In this document: piece after piece, positions 1-7,923 of the stretch
Numbering within the stretch: position 1 is the first letter of the stretch
How the letters are laid out: every line of letters begins with the position of its first letter
Assembly: GCA_026647215.1 (NCBI GenBank)
Contig: JAPKHC010000014.1
Location: 114,968 to 178,967 of the forward strand
Length of the DNA: 64,000 nt
Direction of reading: 5' to 3'
DNA from: F1-120-MAGs118 sp013360535
Lineage (GTDB): Bacteria > Planctomycetota > UBA1135 > GCA-002686595
Program-made: the position numbers and the translations under genes
The notes under the pieces: model-generated
Told to the model about the DNA's origin: nothing
Seen by the model: only the letters and a program-made list of their open reading frames with translations
Database searches by the model: none

Positions 1-111
1 CGCCTCCGAGCGACCCAGCTTCTCTCGGGCGCCGCGGCGCTCGACGGAAGTTCTCCTCCCCAACTCTCGCTCGCGCCAACGCGAGTCAAGGCCCCCGTTC
101 TGCCCCCACAC

Positions 112-2733
112 ATGGATACGAACAACCGAAGATTCGAACTCTCACAACCTGCGCGACTCACGTCGATGCTCGCGGAGAAACACCACCGCCACGTGCTGAA
201 CGCGGCAATCGAACTGCTCGATGTCCAGAGGGACTCCAACCCGGGAACGACAGAGCTCGTTCGCGCCTTGCTCCAGCGATTCGTCTTCGGACGCGAGCTC
301 GCGATCTCCAGAGCCCCGGGCCGAAGCGTGAACTCCAGAACGGGTGACCTGTTCTACGTGCGCTCGCTTCCGCTCGACGAACCGGGCCTGCGCCTTGAGG
401 TCCAGAGTGAACTCGCCCAGGGTCGCGATGCGTTCTCGCCGGGCAGGGTCCACTTCCGACTGGTGTGGATCGAGTTCGAAGGAGCGAGGCCGCCGCGGGA
501 GAACGAACGGACCGTGGCCGGTCTGCTGGCGGAAGACGGCCCGGGCATCCCCCAATCCGAAGGTGGGTCCTTCAGCACGCTGCCGAGCTGGCGCCACGAC
601 GTGCCGGCGCAGTGGGAGCGATGGAGCGAACTGCTGGAGTGTCTGGAGGAACTTGCGCGGCTCAAGACGCTCCAGCTGCCAGCCTCGGTGCTCTCGGTCG
701 ACGATGGTGGCGGCAGTGTCCGCATCGCTCTCGCGGCAAGTCCCGCGATGCACGAGCGCGAGCTCCTTTCCTCAGGAGATCTGGAACTGATCTGGGGGCT
801 GGGCATGAACGCACGAGTCAGTCTCGGCACGCACAACGACGACGACGACGACACTGAGCTTTCGCTCGACGTCTCCAGAGGCAGCAAGGTACCTCCATTC
901 CCCGCGGGCACGGAGGTCACGCTGGCCACACGCCCGGACCTCACGGTCCTCCAACGCCAGCGTGCGGCGCTCGGGCAACTGCGCGACGCCAAGATCCAGA
1001 ACCCCCATCTCGCCACAGCACTGATCAATCCTGCCGAGGCCCGCGAGCTGCCGCCGGAGGTGTGGCCCGCCATCCCCATCGTTGATGCGGAAAAACTCCG
1101 TCCAGCTCAGCGCTCGGCCGTGGAAGCCGCGCTGTCAGCGCGCGAGGTCACTTTCATCTGGGGGCCTCCGGGCACTGGCAAGACCGAAGTGATCCGCGCC
1201 ATCAGCCAGAGCGCAGTCGCCGCCGGACTCCGCGTGCTGGTCGTGTCCCAGGCGAACGCAGCCGTCGACAACGCGGTGTCGCGCGTGAAGCAGCTGAAGG
1301 GGATGCGGCCCCTGCGCCTCGCGCAAAAGGACATCCAACGCACGGACGAGAACGTGAAGGACGTGCTCGACAAGGTCGCCGTGGGCAGCTTCCTCCGTCG
1401 GATTGAGGCGCTCACGGACGTCCCCGAGGAACTTGCTCATGCCAAGAGCGCGGTTCAGGCTTTCCTGGATGCAGCGCCGAAGGACGGCGAGGAGCACGAG
1501 AAACGTGCGATCAACGAACTCTGGGAGCCCTATCGACGCAGCGTGAACCTGATCGGCTGCACCTGCTCACAAGCCGCTCGCCTCGACGAGCGCTGCGGCA
1601 TCTCGGCGGTCGATCTCGTGATCATCGACGAAGTCAGCAAGGCGACGTTGGTCGAAATGCTCCCGGCGCTGGTCCGTGGCACGAAAGTGGTGCTCGTCGG
1701 CGATCACTGCCAGCTCCCCCCAGTCTTCCGCGACGACGAGCAGTCGTTGCGCCAGACGCTGGAGCAGGCCGCAGGCAGCCTCGACCCCGATCGCCTGGCA
1801 GCAGCCCGCGAGCTCGTCGACGAACCCTATTTCAAGAACTGCAAGGAACAGGCAGAAGGAGTTGACGGAGCGCTGGCGACGCTGAACGAGCAGCACCGCA
1901 TGCACCCGTTCATCCGTGAGATGGTCTCGCGCTTCTACGAGAACGGCCTGGAGGATGCTCCTCACGTGACGTTGCGGTCGCGCGCCCTGCCGTTTGGGCC
2001 GCAGATCCTGAGGAGAGACGTCGCCGCGGATACCGGAACGCTGTGGATCGATACGGGTGGCTCGCACAAGGAAGATCGCTGCGGCACCTCCCGCCAGAAT
2101 CCCGGTGAAGCCCGTGTTCTCGTCGACCTCGTCCGGGACCTTGCCAGTCAGGTCGCGGGGGTGACGAAGCTCCCGTACTTGAAGCTGAGGCTCGGCGAAC
2201 GCTACGCCGGCAAGCTCGCCAGCGAACTCCTCAAGCCTGTCGGGGGGACCAAGCTCCCCGAGGGCCTTCAATGGACGTACTGGCTGGATGGCCACCCGGT
2301 CCGTCCCGACACGCGCTGCGAGTCCGACAGCCTGCTGGTGCTTGGGCCCGCGCTCCCCGTCGCATGCATCACCTTCTACAAGGCGCAGAAAGAGCTGCTG
2401 CGCCGCAAGTTGGACGAGCTCGCAGCAGCAGGCGGACTGATCGGCCTGAATTGTCGGGTCGACACCGTCGACAGCTACCAGGGTTCCGAGGCCGAGTTCG
2501 TCGTGCTGAGCCTCGTGCGGACGGGCTTCCGGTCCGACTCGCCGTTCGTCACCGACTTCCGGCGCGTGAACGTCGCCATGTCCCGTGCGCGCCGGTTCCT
2601 CTGCATCGTCGGATGCCGCGCGAGCTTCTCCAAAGCGCTGGTCCAGCTCCCCTCGCACTCCGCGCCAGTTCCCGTTTACGGTTCGATCCTCGAAACCCTG
2701 CAGAAGCGCAACTCCATCCTGCGCTGCGCCTGA
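112..2733 (+). CDS. UPF1/DNA2/NAM7-type superfamily 1 helicase
   Basis: An 873-residue protein whose C-terminal 520 residues carry the ordered motifs of a superfamily 1B helicase. Walker A GPPGTGKT lies near residue 352, Walker B IIDEVSKA near 503, motif III GDHCQLPPVF near 528, QHRMHP near 594, a VDSYQGSEAEFV motif near 783 and NVAMSRARRF near 819. These motifs bind and hydrolyse ATP to translocate on DNA or RNA. The first 330 residues match no domain I recognise and contain a short run of five aspartates. The ATG at 112 is the first in frame. A small gene follows 14 bp after the stop, so the two are probably co-transcribed. The function could be nucleic-acid repair, RNA surveillance or phage defence; the helicase call is firm, the role is not. 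Confidence 0.9.
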   Translation: MDTNNRRFELSQPARLTSMLAEKHHRHVLNAAIELLDVQRDSNPGTTELVRALLQRFVFGRELAISRAPGRSVNSRTGDLFYVRSLPLDEPGLRLEVQSELAQGRDAFSPGRVHFRLVWIEFEGARPPRENERTVAGLLAEDGPGIPQSEGGSFSTLPSWRHDVPAQWERWSELLECLEELARLKTLQLPASVLSVDDGGGSVRIALAASPAMHERELLSSGDLELIWGLGMNARVSLGTHNDDDDDTELSLDVSRGSKVPPFPAGTEVTLATRPDLTVLQRQRAALGQLRDAKIQNPHLATALINPAEARELPPEVWPAIPIVDAEKLRPAQRSAVEAALSAREVTFIWGPPGTGKTEVIRAISQSAVAAGLRVLVVSQANAAVDNAVSRVKQLKGMRPLRLAQKDIQRTDENVKDVLDKVAVGSFLRRIEALTDVPEELAHAKSAVQAFLDAAPKDGEEHEKRAINELWEPYRRSVNLIGCTCSQAARLDERCGISAVDLVIIDEVSKATLVEMLPALVRGTKVVLVGDHCQLPPVFRDDEQSLRQTLEQAAGSLDPDRLAAARELVDEPYFKNCKEQAEGVDGALATLNEQHRMHPFIREMVSRFYENGLEDAPHVTLRSRALPFGPQILRRDVAADTGTLWIDTGGSHKEDRCGTSRQNPGEARVLVDLVRDLASQVAGVTKLPYLKLRLGERYAGKLASELLKPVGGTKLPEGLQWTYWLDGHPVRPDTRCESDSLLVLGPALPVACITFYKAQKELLRRKLDELAAAGGLIGLNCRVDTVDSYQGSEAEFVVLSLVRTGFRSDSPFVTDFRRVNVAMSRARRFLCIVGCRASFSKALVQLPSHSAPVPVYGSILETLQKRNSILRCA

Positions 2734-2747
2734 ACAAGGAGATTCCC

Positions 2748-3173
2748 ATGCAACGCAAGCTCAAACCCGTGCTCGAGTACTCCATTCAGGATCCCCTGCT
2801 CGCGATCGAGACGCTCGTTCTTCGGCTCGTCGAACTAGGGGTGTGCCCCAGCCTCGACGATGTCGTGGCGCGCTGCGCGGGGCTCGGTTCGAACCTGTTC
2901 CTCGAGTCCGTGCGCGAGCGCTTGCGCAACCGGACCGCGATCGAGCACGACGAGGCGGGTCTCGTGTTGACGCCTCTCGGCGCGACGATGCTGGCCGAGG
3001 GATTCCATCCAGAACGTGCGGTCTCGCGCACGCTCGACCGTTGCCGGAGAGCGTCAAGGTTGAAGTCGGATGAGCTTGTGGAGCTGGATCCGGAAGAGGT
3101 ACGAGCGCAACTTCGCGAAGACGGCGTCGACTTCCGGGGCCGGGTGCTGCGCGGCTCGCTCTACCTCGCCTGA
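2748..3173 (+). CDS. small hypothetical protein downstream of the helicase
   Basis: A 141-residue protein I do not recognise. It starts at an ATG preceded by AAGGAG with a 6-nt spacer, 14 bp after the helicase stop, so it is likely co-translated with it. The middle third (roughly residues 25-85) has a helix-rich pattern ending in LVLTPLGATML that resembles a winged-helix fold, in which a short beta hairpin follows the recognition helix. This is weak. The last 30 residues are acidic. A strong hairpin at 3191-3226 follows directly, so this is probably the last gene of the unit. It may be an adaptor or regulator for the helicase, which is inference from position only. Confidence 0.7.
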   Translation: MQRKLKPVLEYSIQDPLLAIETLVLRLVELGVCPSLDDVVARCAGLGSNLFLESVRERLRNRTAIEHDEAGLVLTPLGATMLAEGFHPERAVSRTLDRCRRASRLKSDELVELDPEEVRAQLREDGVDFRGRVLRGSLYLA

Positions 3174-3190
3174 GTCCTCGATCACGGACG

Positions 3191-3226
3191 CGGCGCCGCT
3201 GCTCGCGATTGCGAGCAGCGGCGCCG
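3191..3226. terminator. 16-bp perfect stem-loop between convergent units
   Basis: CGGCGCCGCTGCTCGC (3191-3206) pairs perfectly with its complement at 3211-3226 around a GATT tetraloop. It lies 18 bp past the stop of the small helicase partner and 43 bp from the stop of the opposing cysC gene. There is no clear T run, so it may stop transcription as a bidirectional hairpin or protect both 3' ends. Confidence 0.6.
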
Positions 3227-3268
3227 GCGTTGGTGCGAGCGTGGACTTCGGGTACGCAACGGTCGCCG

Positions 3269-3832
3269 CTAGCCCCGAACCTTGGCGGCGGAGCCCTTGG
3301 GGACGAGGCCCTGGGACTCGAGGTAGGCGATGACCTTGGCGGCGGATTCCTCGATGTCCTCGCGGTCGGTGAAGACGGTGACTTCGGGGTGGAGCGGTTC
3401 TTCGTAGGGGTCGGAGACGCCGGTGAACTGCTTGAGGACGCCGGCGCGGGCCTTGCGGTAGAGGCCCTTGGTGTCGCGCTCCTCGACGACGGCGAGCGGG
3501 GCGTTGACGAAGATCTCGACGAAGGGCGCCTGGGACTTGGAGCGGATCTCGTCGCGGATCGGGCGGTAGGGCGAGATCGCGGCGGTGATCGCGATGACGC
3601 CGTTGCGCGCGAGCAGGTTGGCGACGAAGCCGATGCGGCGGATGTTGGTGTCGCGGTCTTCCTTGGAGAAACCGAGGCCCTTGGAGAGGTTCTCGCGCAC
3701 CTCGTCGCCGTCGAGCACCTCGACCTTGAGGCCGAAGTCGCGCAGCAGCGGCGCGACGAACTCCGCGAGCGTCGACTTGCCGGCGCCCGAGAGGCCGGTG
3801 AACCACAGGATGCAGCCCTTGTTGGTGCTCAT
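3269..3832 (-). CDS. cysC: adenylyl-sulfate (APS) kinase
   Basis: A 187-residue APS kinase, which phosphorylates adenylyl sulfate with ATP to give the sulfate donor PAPS. A P-loop GLSGAGKST sits at residues 13-21. It is followed by LDGDEVRENLSKGLGFSKEDR, the APS-binding region, and the family motif NIRRIGFVANLL. The length matches the stand-alone CysC family. The ATG at 3832 lies 11 bp after the stop of the sulfatase-like gene in the same direction. No sulfate adenylyltransferase (cysD/cysN or sat) is visible nearby. Making PAPS for a sulfotransferase therefore fits better here than full sulfate assimilation, though the rest of the pathway may lie elsewhere. Confidence 0.95.
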   Translation of the reverse strand: MSTNKGCILWFTGLSGAGKSTLAEFVAPLLRDFGLKVEVLDGDEVRENLSKGLGFSKEDRDTNIRRIGFVANLLARNGVIAITAAISPYRPIRDEIRSKSQAPFVEIFVNAPLAVVEERDTKGLYRKARAGVLKQFTGVSDPYEEPLHPEVTVFTDREDIEESAAKVIAYLESQGLVPKGSAAKVRG

Positions 3833-3843
3833 GGCGTGCGCCC

Positions 3844-4800
3844 CTAGCGGATCTTGCCCTCGAGGTACGGCACCTCGAAGCACTTGTCGTGCATGATCGG
3901 ACCGTGGCCGAAGTAGCCGCCTTCGCCGAACAATTCGCCGTGGTCGGCGGTGACGACGATGTGCGTGTTCTTCGGGCACAGGTCGTAGAGCTTCTCGAAC
4001 ACCTGATCGAGGTAACGCACGGTGTCGACCTGGCGCTCGTGCAGCTGCGCCATCTTGTCGTCGTCGAAGAAGGCCGTGTCGTCCTTGACGAGGTTGCCCT
4101 GCTCGTCGACGGCCTCGTTCATCTTCTTGAAGACGCCGTTGACGCCCGAGATGCGCGGCCACATCGAGCTGTCCTCGTCGGGCTTGGCGTACGGGTAGTG
4201 CGTCTCGCCGACGTTGAGCATGTAGAAGCTCGGCCGCTCGGTCGTGAAGGTCAGCGTGGGCAGCATCGACGCCATGTCGTTGTGCTTGTCCATCAGCTGG
4301 AAGCTGTCGAAGTCGCGGTTGATGCCCGTGCGCGGGTTGAGCACCGGCAGCGAGACGCGCGCGTTCGTGCGGTAGCCGAGCGTGTTGCGCAGGAAGCCGG
4401 GGAACCACAAGGCCGGCACCATCTTCGCGAAGTCGACGCCCTTGGCGCCCAGGCGCGCGTTGTAGTTGAAGAAGTCCTCCTTGTAGTACTCCGACGCGTA
4501 CACGTTCGGCGGCGTCGTGTGCGGCAGGAGGCCGGTGAGCAGGTTGTAGTGCGAGGGCGCGGTCCAGCTCGCGTAGCTGTAGCGCTTCTCGACCTTGCCA
4601 CCCGAGAGCTTGGGGATGATCTTCGGCGCCGCGCGCATGAACGAGTCGTAGCGGCAGCTGTCGAGCGTGATGATGATGAAGTTGTTCTCCGCCTGCGGCT
4701 GCGGGTGCGGCGCGAGGCCGCCGAGCGGGCGCGGCATCGGACGCGGTCCGGTCGGCGGAGGCGAAGCGGGCTTCTTCTTCAGGAAGTCGAACAGTCCCAT
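3844..4800 (-). CDS. sulfatase-like hydrolase (alkaline phosphatase superfamily)
   Basis: A 318-residue metal-dependent hydrolase of the sulfatase/alkaline phosphatase superfamily. The metal-binding strand IITLDSCRYD lies near residues 43-52 and the second metal site TADHGELFGEGGYFGHG near 284. In a classical sulfatase the nucleophile motif is C/S-x-P-S-R; here the aligned segment reads TAPSHYNLLTG, so the formylglycine Cys or Ser is replaced by Thr and the Arg by His. That makes a phosphoester or phosphonate substrate, or transfer to a phospholipid or sugar, as likely as sulfate ester hydrolysis. The protein has no signal peptide; a proline-rich stretch occupies residues 10-35. It sits between an RHH regulator and cysC in one operon, with gaps of 48 and 11 bp. 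Confidence 0.8.
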   Translation of the reverse strand: MGLFDFLKKKPASPPPTGPRPMPRPLGGLAPHPQPQAENNFIIITLDSCRYDSFMRAAPKIIPKLSGGKVEKRYSYASWTAPSHYNLLTGLLPHTTPPNVYASEYYKEDFFNYNARLGAKGVDFAKMVPALWFPGFLRNTLGYRTNARVSLPVLNPRTGINRDFDSFQLMDKHNDMASMLPTLTFTTERPSFYMLNVGETHYPYAKPDEDSSMWPRISGVNGVFKKMNEAVDEQGNLVKDDTAFFDDDKMAQLHERQVDTVRYLDQVFEKLYDLCPKNTHIVVTADHGELFGEGGYFGHGPIMHDKCFEVPYLEGKIR

Positions 4801-4848
4801 GGCGTTCAGGCGGGGTTGGCGTTGGTGGAAAGGGCTCGGGGTGCCCGG

Positions 4849-5067
4849 CTACAGGTACCCGAGGTTCTTGAGCTTGCGCTTGACGTCCTCGAGCTCGGCC
4901 TCGGAGTAGCTCTCCGCAGCCTGCTTGGGGTCGTGCTCCCCCATCACGTCGCGCAGCACGTACACGATGAAGTCGGTCGGCGAGCTGAAGCCCGATCCGT
5001 CGACCACCTGCTGGATCTTGCGATACAGCGGGCGCGGGATCTTGACGGTGACCTTGGGCTCACGCAC
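4849..5067 (-). CDS. small ribbon-helix-helix-like protein
   Basis: A 72-residue protein starting at GTG (5067). The N-terminal PKVTVKIPRPLYRKIQQVV followed by a helical FSSPTDFIVYVLRDVM has the beta strand-helix-helix layout of MetJ/Arc/CopG DNA-binding proteins, in which the paired strand enters the major groove. It is the first gene of the unit with the sulfatase-like hydrolase and cysC. An inverted repeat lies 80 bp upstream (5147-5171), the expected place for an autoregulatory operator. The last four residues are LGYL, as in the neighbouring lipoprotein at 5371. The fold is inferred from pattern; no partner toxin is visible, so an antitoxin role is not supported. Confidence 0.7.
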   Translation of the reverse strand: MREPKVTVKIPRPLYRKIQQVVDGSGFSSPTDFIVYVLRDVMGEHDPKQAAESYSEAELEDVKRKLKNLGYL

Positions 5068-5370
5068 GGGGGAGACGCTCGGGCTTGGGGGGAGGTAAGG
5101 TTGAGCGTTCCGGAGCGGGAATCGGCCGCCGGGAACGGGAAAACGTACTCCAATCGGAGTGTGATTGGAGTGTCGAGCCTCGCGGCGGGCCTCGGACCGC
5201 GCCCGGCCGTCCGTCCCAAGCCCTTGCAGGTCAAAGGTTTGCGGCGCAAGGCCGCGGCGCCATCCAGAGCGTCACCCGCGCCGGCCGCACGCGCGCCGTA
5301 AGCTCTGCCCAAGCCCCCGGGAGTCCTGTCCCAGCCTCGCCCGCTTCAGGCGGGTACGTTTCTCACCACC
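5068..5370. other. divergent intergenic region
   Basis: A 303-bp gap between the divergent RHH gene and the lipoprotein gene at 5371. It contains the inverted repeat at 5147-5171 and a short GC hairpin CCCGC-TTCA-GCGGG type element near 5337-5353. I see no small ORF with a plausible ribosome binding site. It presumably carries two divergent promoters. Confidence 0.5.
5147..5171. promoter_or_regulatory. candidate operator of the RHH regulator
   Basis: ACTCCAAT (5147-5154) and ATTGGAGT (5164-5171) form a perfect 8-bp inverted repeat around 9 bp. The spacer holds a third half-site, CGGAGT (5155-5160), which also pairs with the first ACTCC. Arrays of short half-sites upstream of their own gene are typical of ribbon-helix-helix proteins, and the adjacent gene encodes one. 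Binding is inferred. Confidence 0.45.
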
Positions 5371-5871
5371 ATGATGCGTCCGCACCTGCTCTTCGCCCTC
5401 AGCCTCGCGCTGCTCGCCCCTTCGGTCACCTCCTGCGGGGGTGACGCCACGCCCGCCGAGAACGTCACGGCCGGCTCGACCGCGCTCGGCAAGAGCGACT
5501 GGAAGGCCGCCAAGGAGAGCTTCGAGAAGGCGCTCGTGAAGCTGCCCGCGAGCGACCCCGCCTTCAAGCGCGCGAAGCTCGGCCAGATCGAGGCCCTGAT
5601 CCAGCTCGAGCCCGACCGGGCCAAGACCGAGTTCCTCGCCTACGCGGGGGCCGCGGACACGTCGGCCGAGTCGAAGGACTGGCGCAACGTGATGAGCAAG
5701 CTGACGGCCAAGGCCAAGTTCAAGGAAGCGATCGCGATCCTCGAGGCCGGCCTCAAGCAGCACCCCGGCGACGCGGACATCAAGGCCATGGGCGACGCCA
5801 TCAAGGTCGCCGCGGAGAACGCCGGCGACGCCGACGCGCTCGGCAGCCTCGCCGGCCTCGGCTACTTGTAG
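5371..5871 (+). CDS. TPR-like lipoprotein
   Basis: A 166-residue protein with a signal peptide ending in a lipobox, SVTSC (Cys at about 22), so probably anchored in a membrane facing the periplasm. Residues 35-75 read as a tetratricopeptide-type helix pair (ALGKSDWKAAKESFEKAL then AFKRAKLGQIEALIQL), with further helical pairs to the end. The downstream gene at 5960 encodes a paralogue aligned over its whole length, ending in the same motif (LAGLGYL here, LAGLGYVD there). No catalytic residues are seen; a protein-interaction role is likely but the partner is unknown. Confidence 0.8.
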   Translation: MMRPHLLFALSLALLAPSVTSCGGDATPAENVTAGSTALGKSDWKAAKESFEKALVKLPASDPAFKRAKLGQIEALIQLEPDRAKTEFLAYAGAADTSAESKDWRNVMSKLTAKAKFKEAIAILEAGLKQHPGDADIKAMGDAIKVAAENAGDADALGSLAGLGYL

Positions 5872-5959
5872 CTCTTGCGGCTCCGGGCCTTCCGGATAGG
5901 CTCGGAATCACCCCTGAGCGTCCTTTCGCCAGCCCGTTGCAACGGGAGCGAGAGTCTGG

Positions 5960-6517
5960 ATGTTCGTTCGAGCGAAGGCCGCGGCCCGAGTCGTCGTGTT
6001 GGTCCTGCCGGGGTTGGTGGCCTGCACGGGTGCTGATCCGGCGCTCGAGGTCGGGCGCGCGTCGCAGGCGCTCGGCCGCGGGGCCGTGCACGAGGCGCTG
6101 GAGCGCTACGAGAGCGCGCTCGGCGCCTTGCCACAGACCGATCCGGCTTGGAAGCGTGCGAAGCTCGGTCGCGTCGAGGCCCTGATTTTGCTCGATCGCG
6201 AGGACTTCGAACGCGCCCTGCGGCAGGCCAAGGAAGGCGAGTCTCCGACGGCACCGCGGCGTGGGGAGCTCGCGTTCCTCGAGTTCGCGGGCGCCGATCC
6301 GAGCGCGGCGAGTTCGAAGGAGTGGCGGAGCGTGCTGGGCAAGCTCACGCAGAGCGCGCTGTTCGACTCGGCGGTGGCGGTGCTCGCCAAGGGGCTCGAA
6401 GTCCATGCCGGGGACGCGGAACTGGCCCGCTGCGGCGACGCGATCCGGGACGCGGCGGCGAAAGCCGGGGCCAAAGGCGCGTTGGGGGCGCTCGCGGGAC
6501 TGGGGTACGTCGATTGA
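5960..6517 (+). CDS. TPR-like lipoprotein, paralogue of the preceding gene
   Basis: A 185-residue protein with a short signal peptide and probable lipobox LVAC (Cys at about 22). It aligns with the 5371-5871 product throughout: ASQALGRGAVHEALERYESAL corresponds to the first repeat, DPAWKRAKLGRVEALILL to the second, and the C-terminus is LGALAGLGYVD. It has a slightly longer middle. The pair looks like a tandem duplication with an 88-bp gap. No function can be assigned beyond a helical-repeat scaffold. Confidence 0.78.
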   Translation: MFVRAKAAARVVVLVLPGLVACTGADPALEVGRASQALGRGAVHEALERYESALGALPQTDPAWKRAKLGRVEALILLDREDFERALRQAKEGESPTAPRRGELAFLEFAGADPSAASSKEWRSVLGKLTQSALFDSAVAVLAKGLEVHAGDAELARCGDAIRDAAAKAGAKGALGALAGLGYVD

Positions 6518-6592
6518 GCGCGGGCGGCCGGGTGCCGCTGCTCGGTCGCTGCCTACTGGCGTCGGAGCGTCGGCCGCACCATGCTCCGGCGC

Positions 6593-7057
6593 ATGAGCGA
6601 GACCACCCAGCCTGCGGAGAAGGTGCGCATTCCCGGACTTCTGCTCGCCGCTTGGGGCGTGCTGTCGGTCCTGTGGGGCCTGGTGATGACCGCCATCTCG
6701 ATCTTCGGCATGCCGCTCCAGCAGCAGATCCTCGAGTCCGCCGCGGAGGACGGCCGCCAGCTGCCGCCGATCGCCCAGCAGTTCTTCAACAGCCCGCTGC
6801 TCGGCGCGGTCGGCGCCATCGGGATCCTCCTCGAGCTCGCCAAGGTCGGACTGTCCGTCTACGTGGCGTGGGGCGGCTGGCAGATGACCAAGCTGCGCCA
6901 CCACGGAGCCTGCATGGGCGCCGCCATCGTCGCGCTGCTCCCCTGCACGGGCGCCGGCTGCTGCTGTGTCTTCGGCCTGCCGTTCGCGATCTGGGCCCTG
7001 ATGGTCCTCAACCGCGCCGACGTGCGTGCGTCCTTCGGCCTGTCGAATTCGAACTGA
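6593..7057 (+). CDS. small integral membrane protein
   Basis: A 154-residue protein with three or four predicted transmembrane segments: residues 14-35 (LLLAAWGVLSVLWGLVMTA), about 70-95, and a C-terminal pair around 105-140 containing CTGAGCCCVFG. An alternative ATG four codons upstream (6581) exists. MSETT at 6593 was chosen because it leaves a normal cytoplasmic N-terminus, but neither start has a strong ribosome binding site. The last codons lie inside a tandem repeat (7043-7124). I do not recognise the family. Confidence 0.75.
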   Translation: MSETTQPAEKVRIPGLLLAAWGVLSVLWGLVMTAISIFGMPLQQQILESAAEDGRQLPPIAQQFFNSPLLGAVGAIGILLELAKVGLSVYVAWGGWQMTKLRHHGACMGAAIVALLPCTGAGCCCVFGLPFAIWALMVLNRADVRASFGLSNSN

Positions 7058-7124
7058 CGCGGGGTCCAACGCGTCGAACTCGAACGGACGCGGGTCCAAC
7101 GCGTCGGGCGCTCGAACGGACGCG
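7043..7124. repeat. 2.7 tandem copies of a ~30-bp unit at a convergent gene junction
   Basis: Copies occupy 7043-7073, 7074-7103 and a partial 7104-7124. Each contains TCGAACGGACGCG and GGTCCAACGCG with few changes. Within a unit GACGCG and CGCGTC can pair around GGTCCAA, so the array can fold into consecutive small hairpins. It spans the stop codon of the membrane protein and ends two bases short of the stop of the opposing AIM24 gene, so it could serve as a bidirectional terminator. Confidence 0.65.
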
Positions 7125-7126
7125 CG

Positions 7127-7861
7127 TCAGTTGTCGCCCTGCAGCAGGTTGCCGAGCAGGCCACCTTGCTCCTTGCGACCTCCGGCGGCGGCCATCAGGC
7201 GGCCGGCGAGGCGCGAGAACGGGAGCGTCTGCAGCCACACGCGTCCGGGGCCGCGCAGCACGGCGAAGAACAGGCCCTCGCCGCCGAACAGAAAGCTCTT
7301 CACGCCGCGCACCATCTGGATGTCGTAGTCGACGCCGGCTTCCATCGCGACGATGCAGCCCGTGTCGACGCGCAGGGTCTCGCCCTGGCCGAGCGTGCGC
7401 TCGACGACCGAGCCCGAGGCGTGCAGGAAGGCCGTGCCGCGGCCCTCGATGCGCTGCAGCATGAAGCCCTCGCCGCCGAACAGGCCGGCGCCGAAGCGGC
7501 GCGTGAACGCGACCGAGATCTGCGCATCGGTGGTCGAGCACAGGTAGGCGTCGCGCTGGCAGAGCACCGTCCCGCGCGACAGGTCGATCGGCAGCACCTT
7601 GCCGGGGTAGGGCGCGGCGAACGCCACCGTCGCGGGCGCGCCGCCCTGGTTGGTGAACGTGGTGACGAAGAAGCTCTCGCCGCCGATCATGCGCTTGAGG
7701 CCCGACAGCACGCCGCCGCCGGTCGAGGTCTCCATCTCGATGCCGTTCTCCATCCACACGAACGCGCCGGGCTCGGCCCGCACCGCGTCGCGCGGCGCGA
7801 GCCGCACCTGCACGTACTGGAAATCGTCGCCGTCGATCGAATAGTCGAGCTGGGTGTTCAT
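7127..7861 (-). CDS. AIM24/TIGR00266 family protein
   Basis: A 244-residue member of the widespread AIM24 family, a beta-rich fold of unknown biochemical role. Recognisable family features are the early EPGAFVWMENGIEMET segment, GGESFFVTTFTNQGG near residue 65, the FGGEGFMLQRIEGRGTAFLHASG segment near 135-157 and the late SFLFGGEGLFFAVLRGPGRVWLQTLP. Length and motif order are normal for the family. ATG at 7861 opens the gene, and 62 bp separates it from the stop of the gene upstream at 7924. No signal peptide or membrane segment is present. Confidence 0.88.
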   Translation of the reverse strand: MNTQLDYSIDGDDFQYVQVRLAPRDAVRAEPGAFVWMENGIEMETSTGGGVLSGLKRMIGGESFFVTTFTNQGGAPATVAFAAPYPGKVLPIDLSRGTVLCQRDAYLCSTTDAQISVAFTRRFGAGLFGGEGFMLQRIEGRGTAFLHASGSVVERTLGQGETLRVDTGCIVAMEAGVDYDIQMVRGVKSFLFGGEGLFFAVLRGPGRVWLQTLPFSRLAGRLMAAAGGRKEQGGLLGNLLQGDN

Positions 7862-7923
7862 GGCGTGGAGGAGCGTAGTGGGAAGGTCGGGCCCCGCGCC
7901 AGTACAGCGCGCGGCCCCAGGCG

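Noticed and set aside
837..851. A GAC run in the helicase gene as a slippage or variable repeat
   Set aside because: Only five codons, in frame, encoding an acidic stretch; no sign of length variation.
3844..4800. Annotating the sulfatase-like protein as an arylsulfatase
   Set aside because: The C/S-x-P-S-R formylglycine motif reads TAPSH, so the classical catalytic nucleophile is missing.
5337..5353. A small GC hairpin before the lipoprotein gene as a riboswitch
   Set aside because: Only a 5-bp stem with no further conserved structure.
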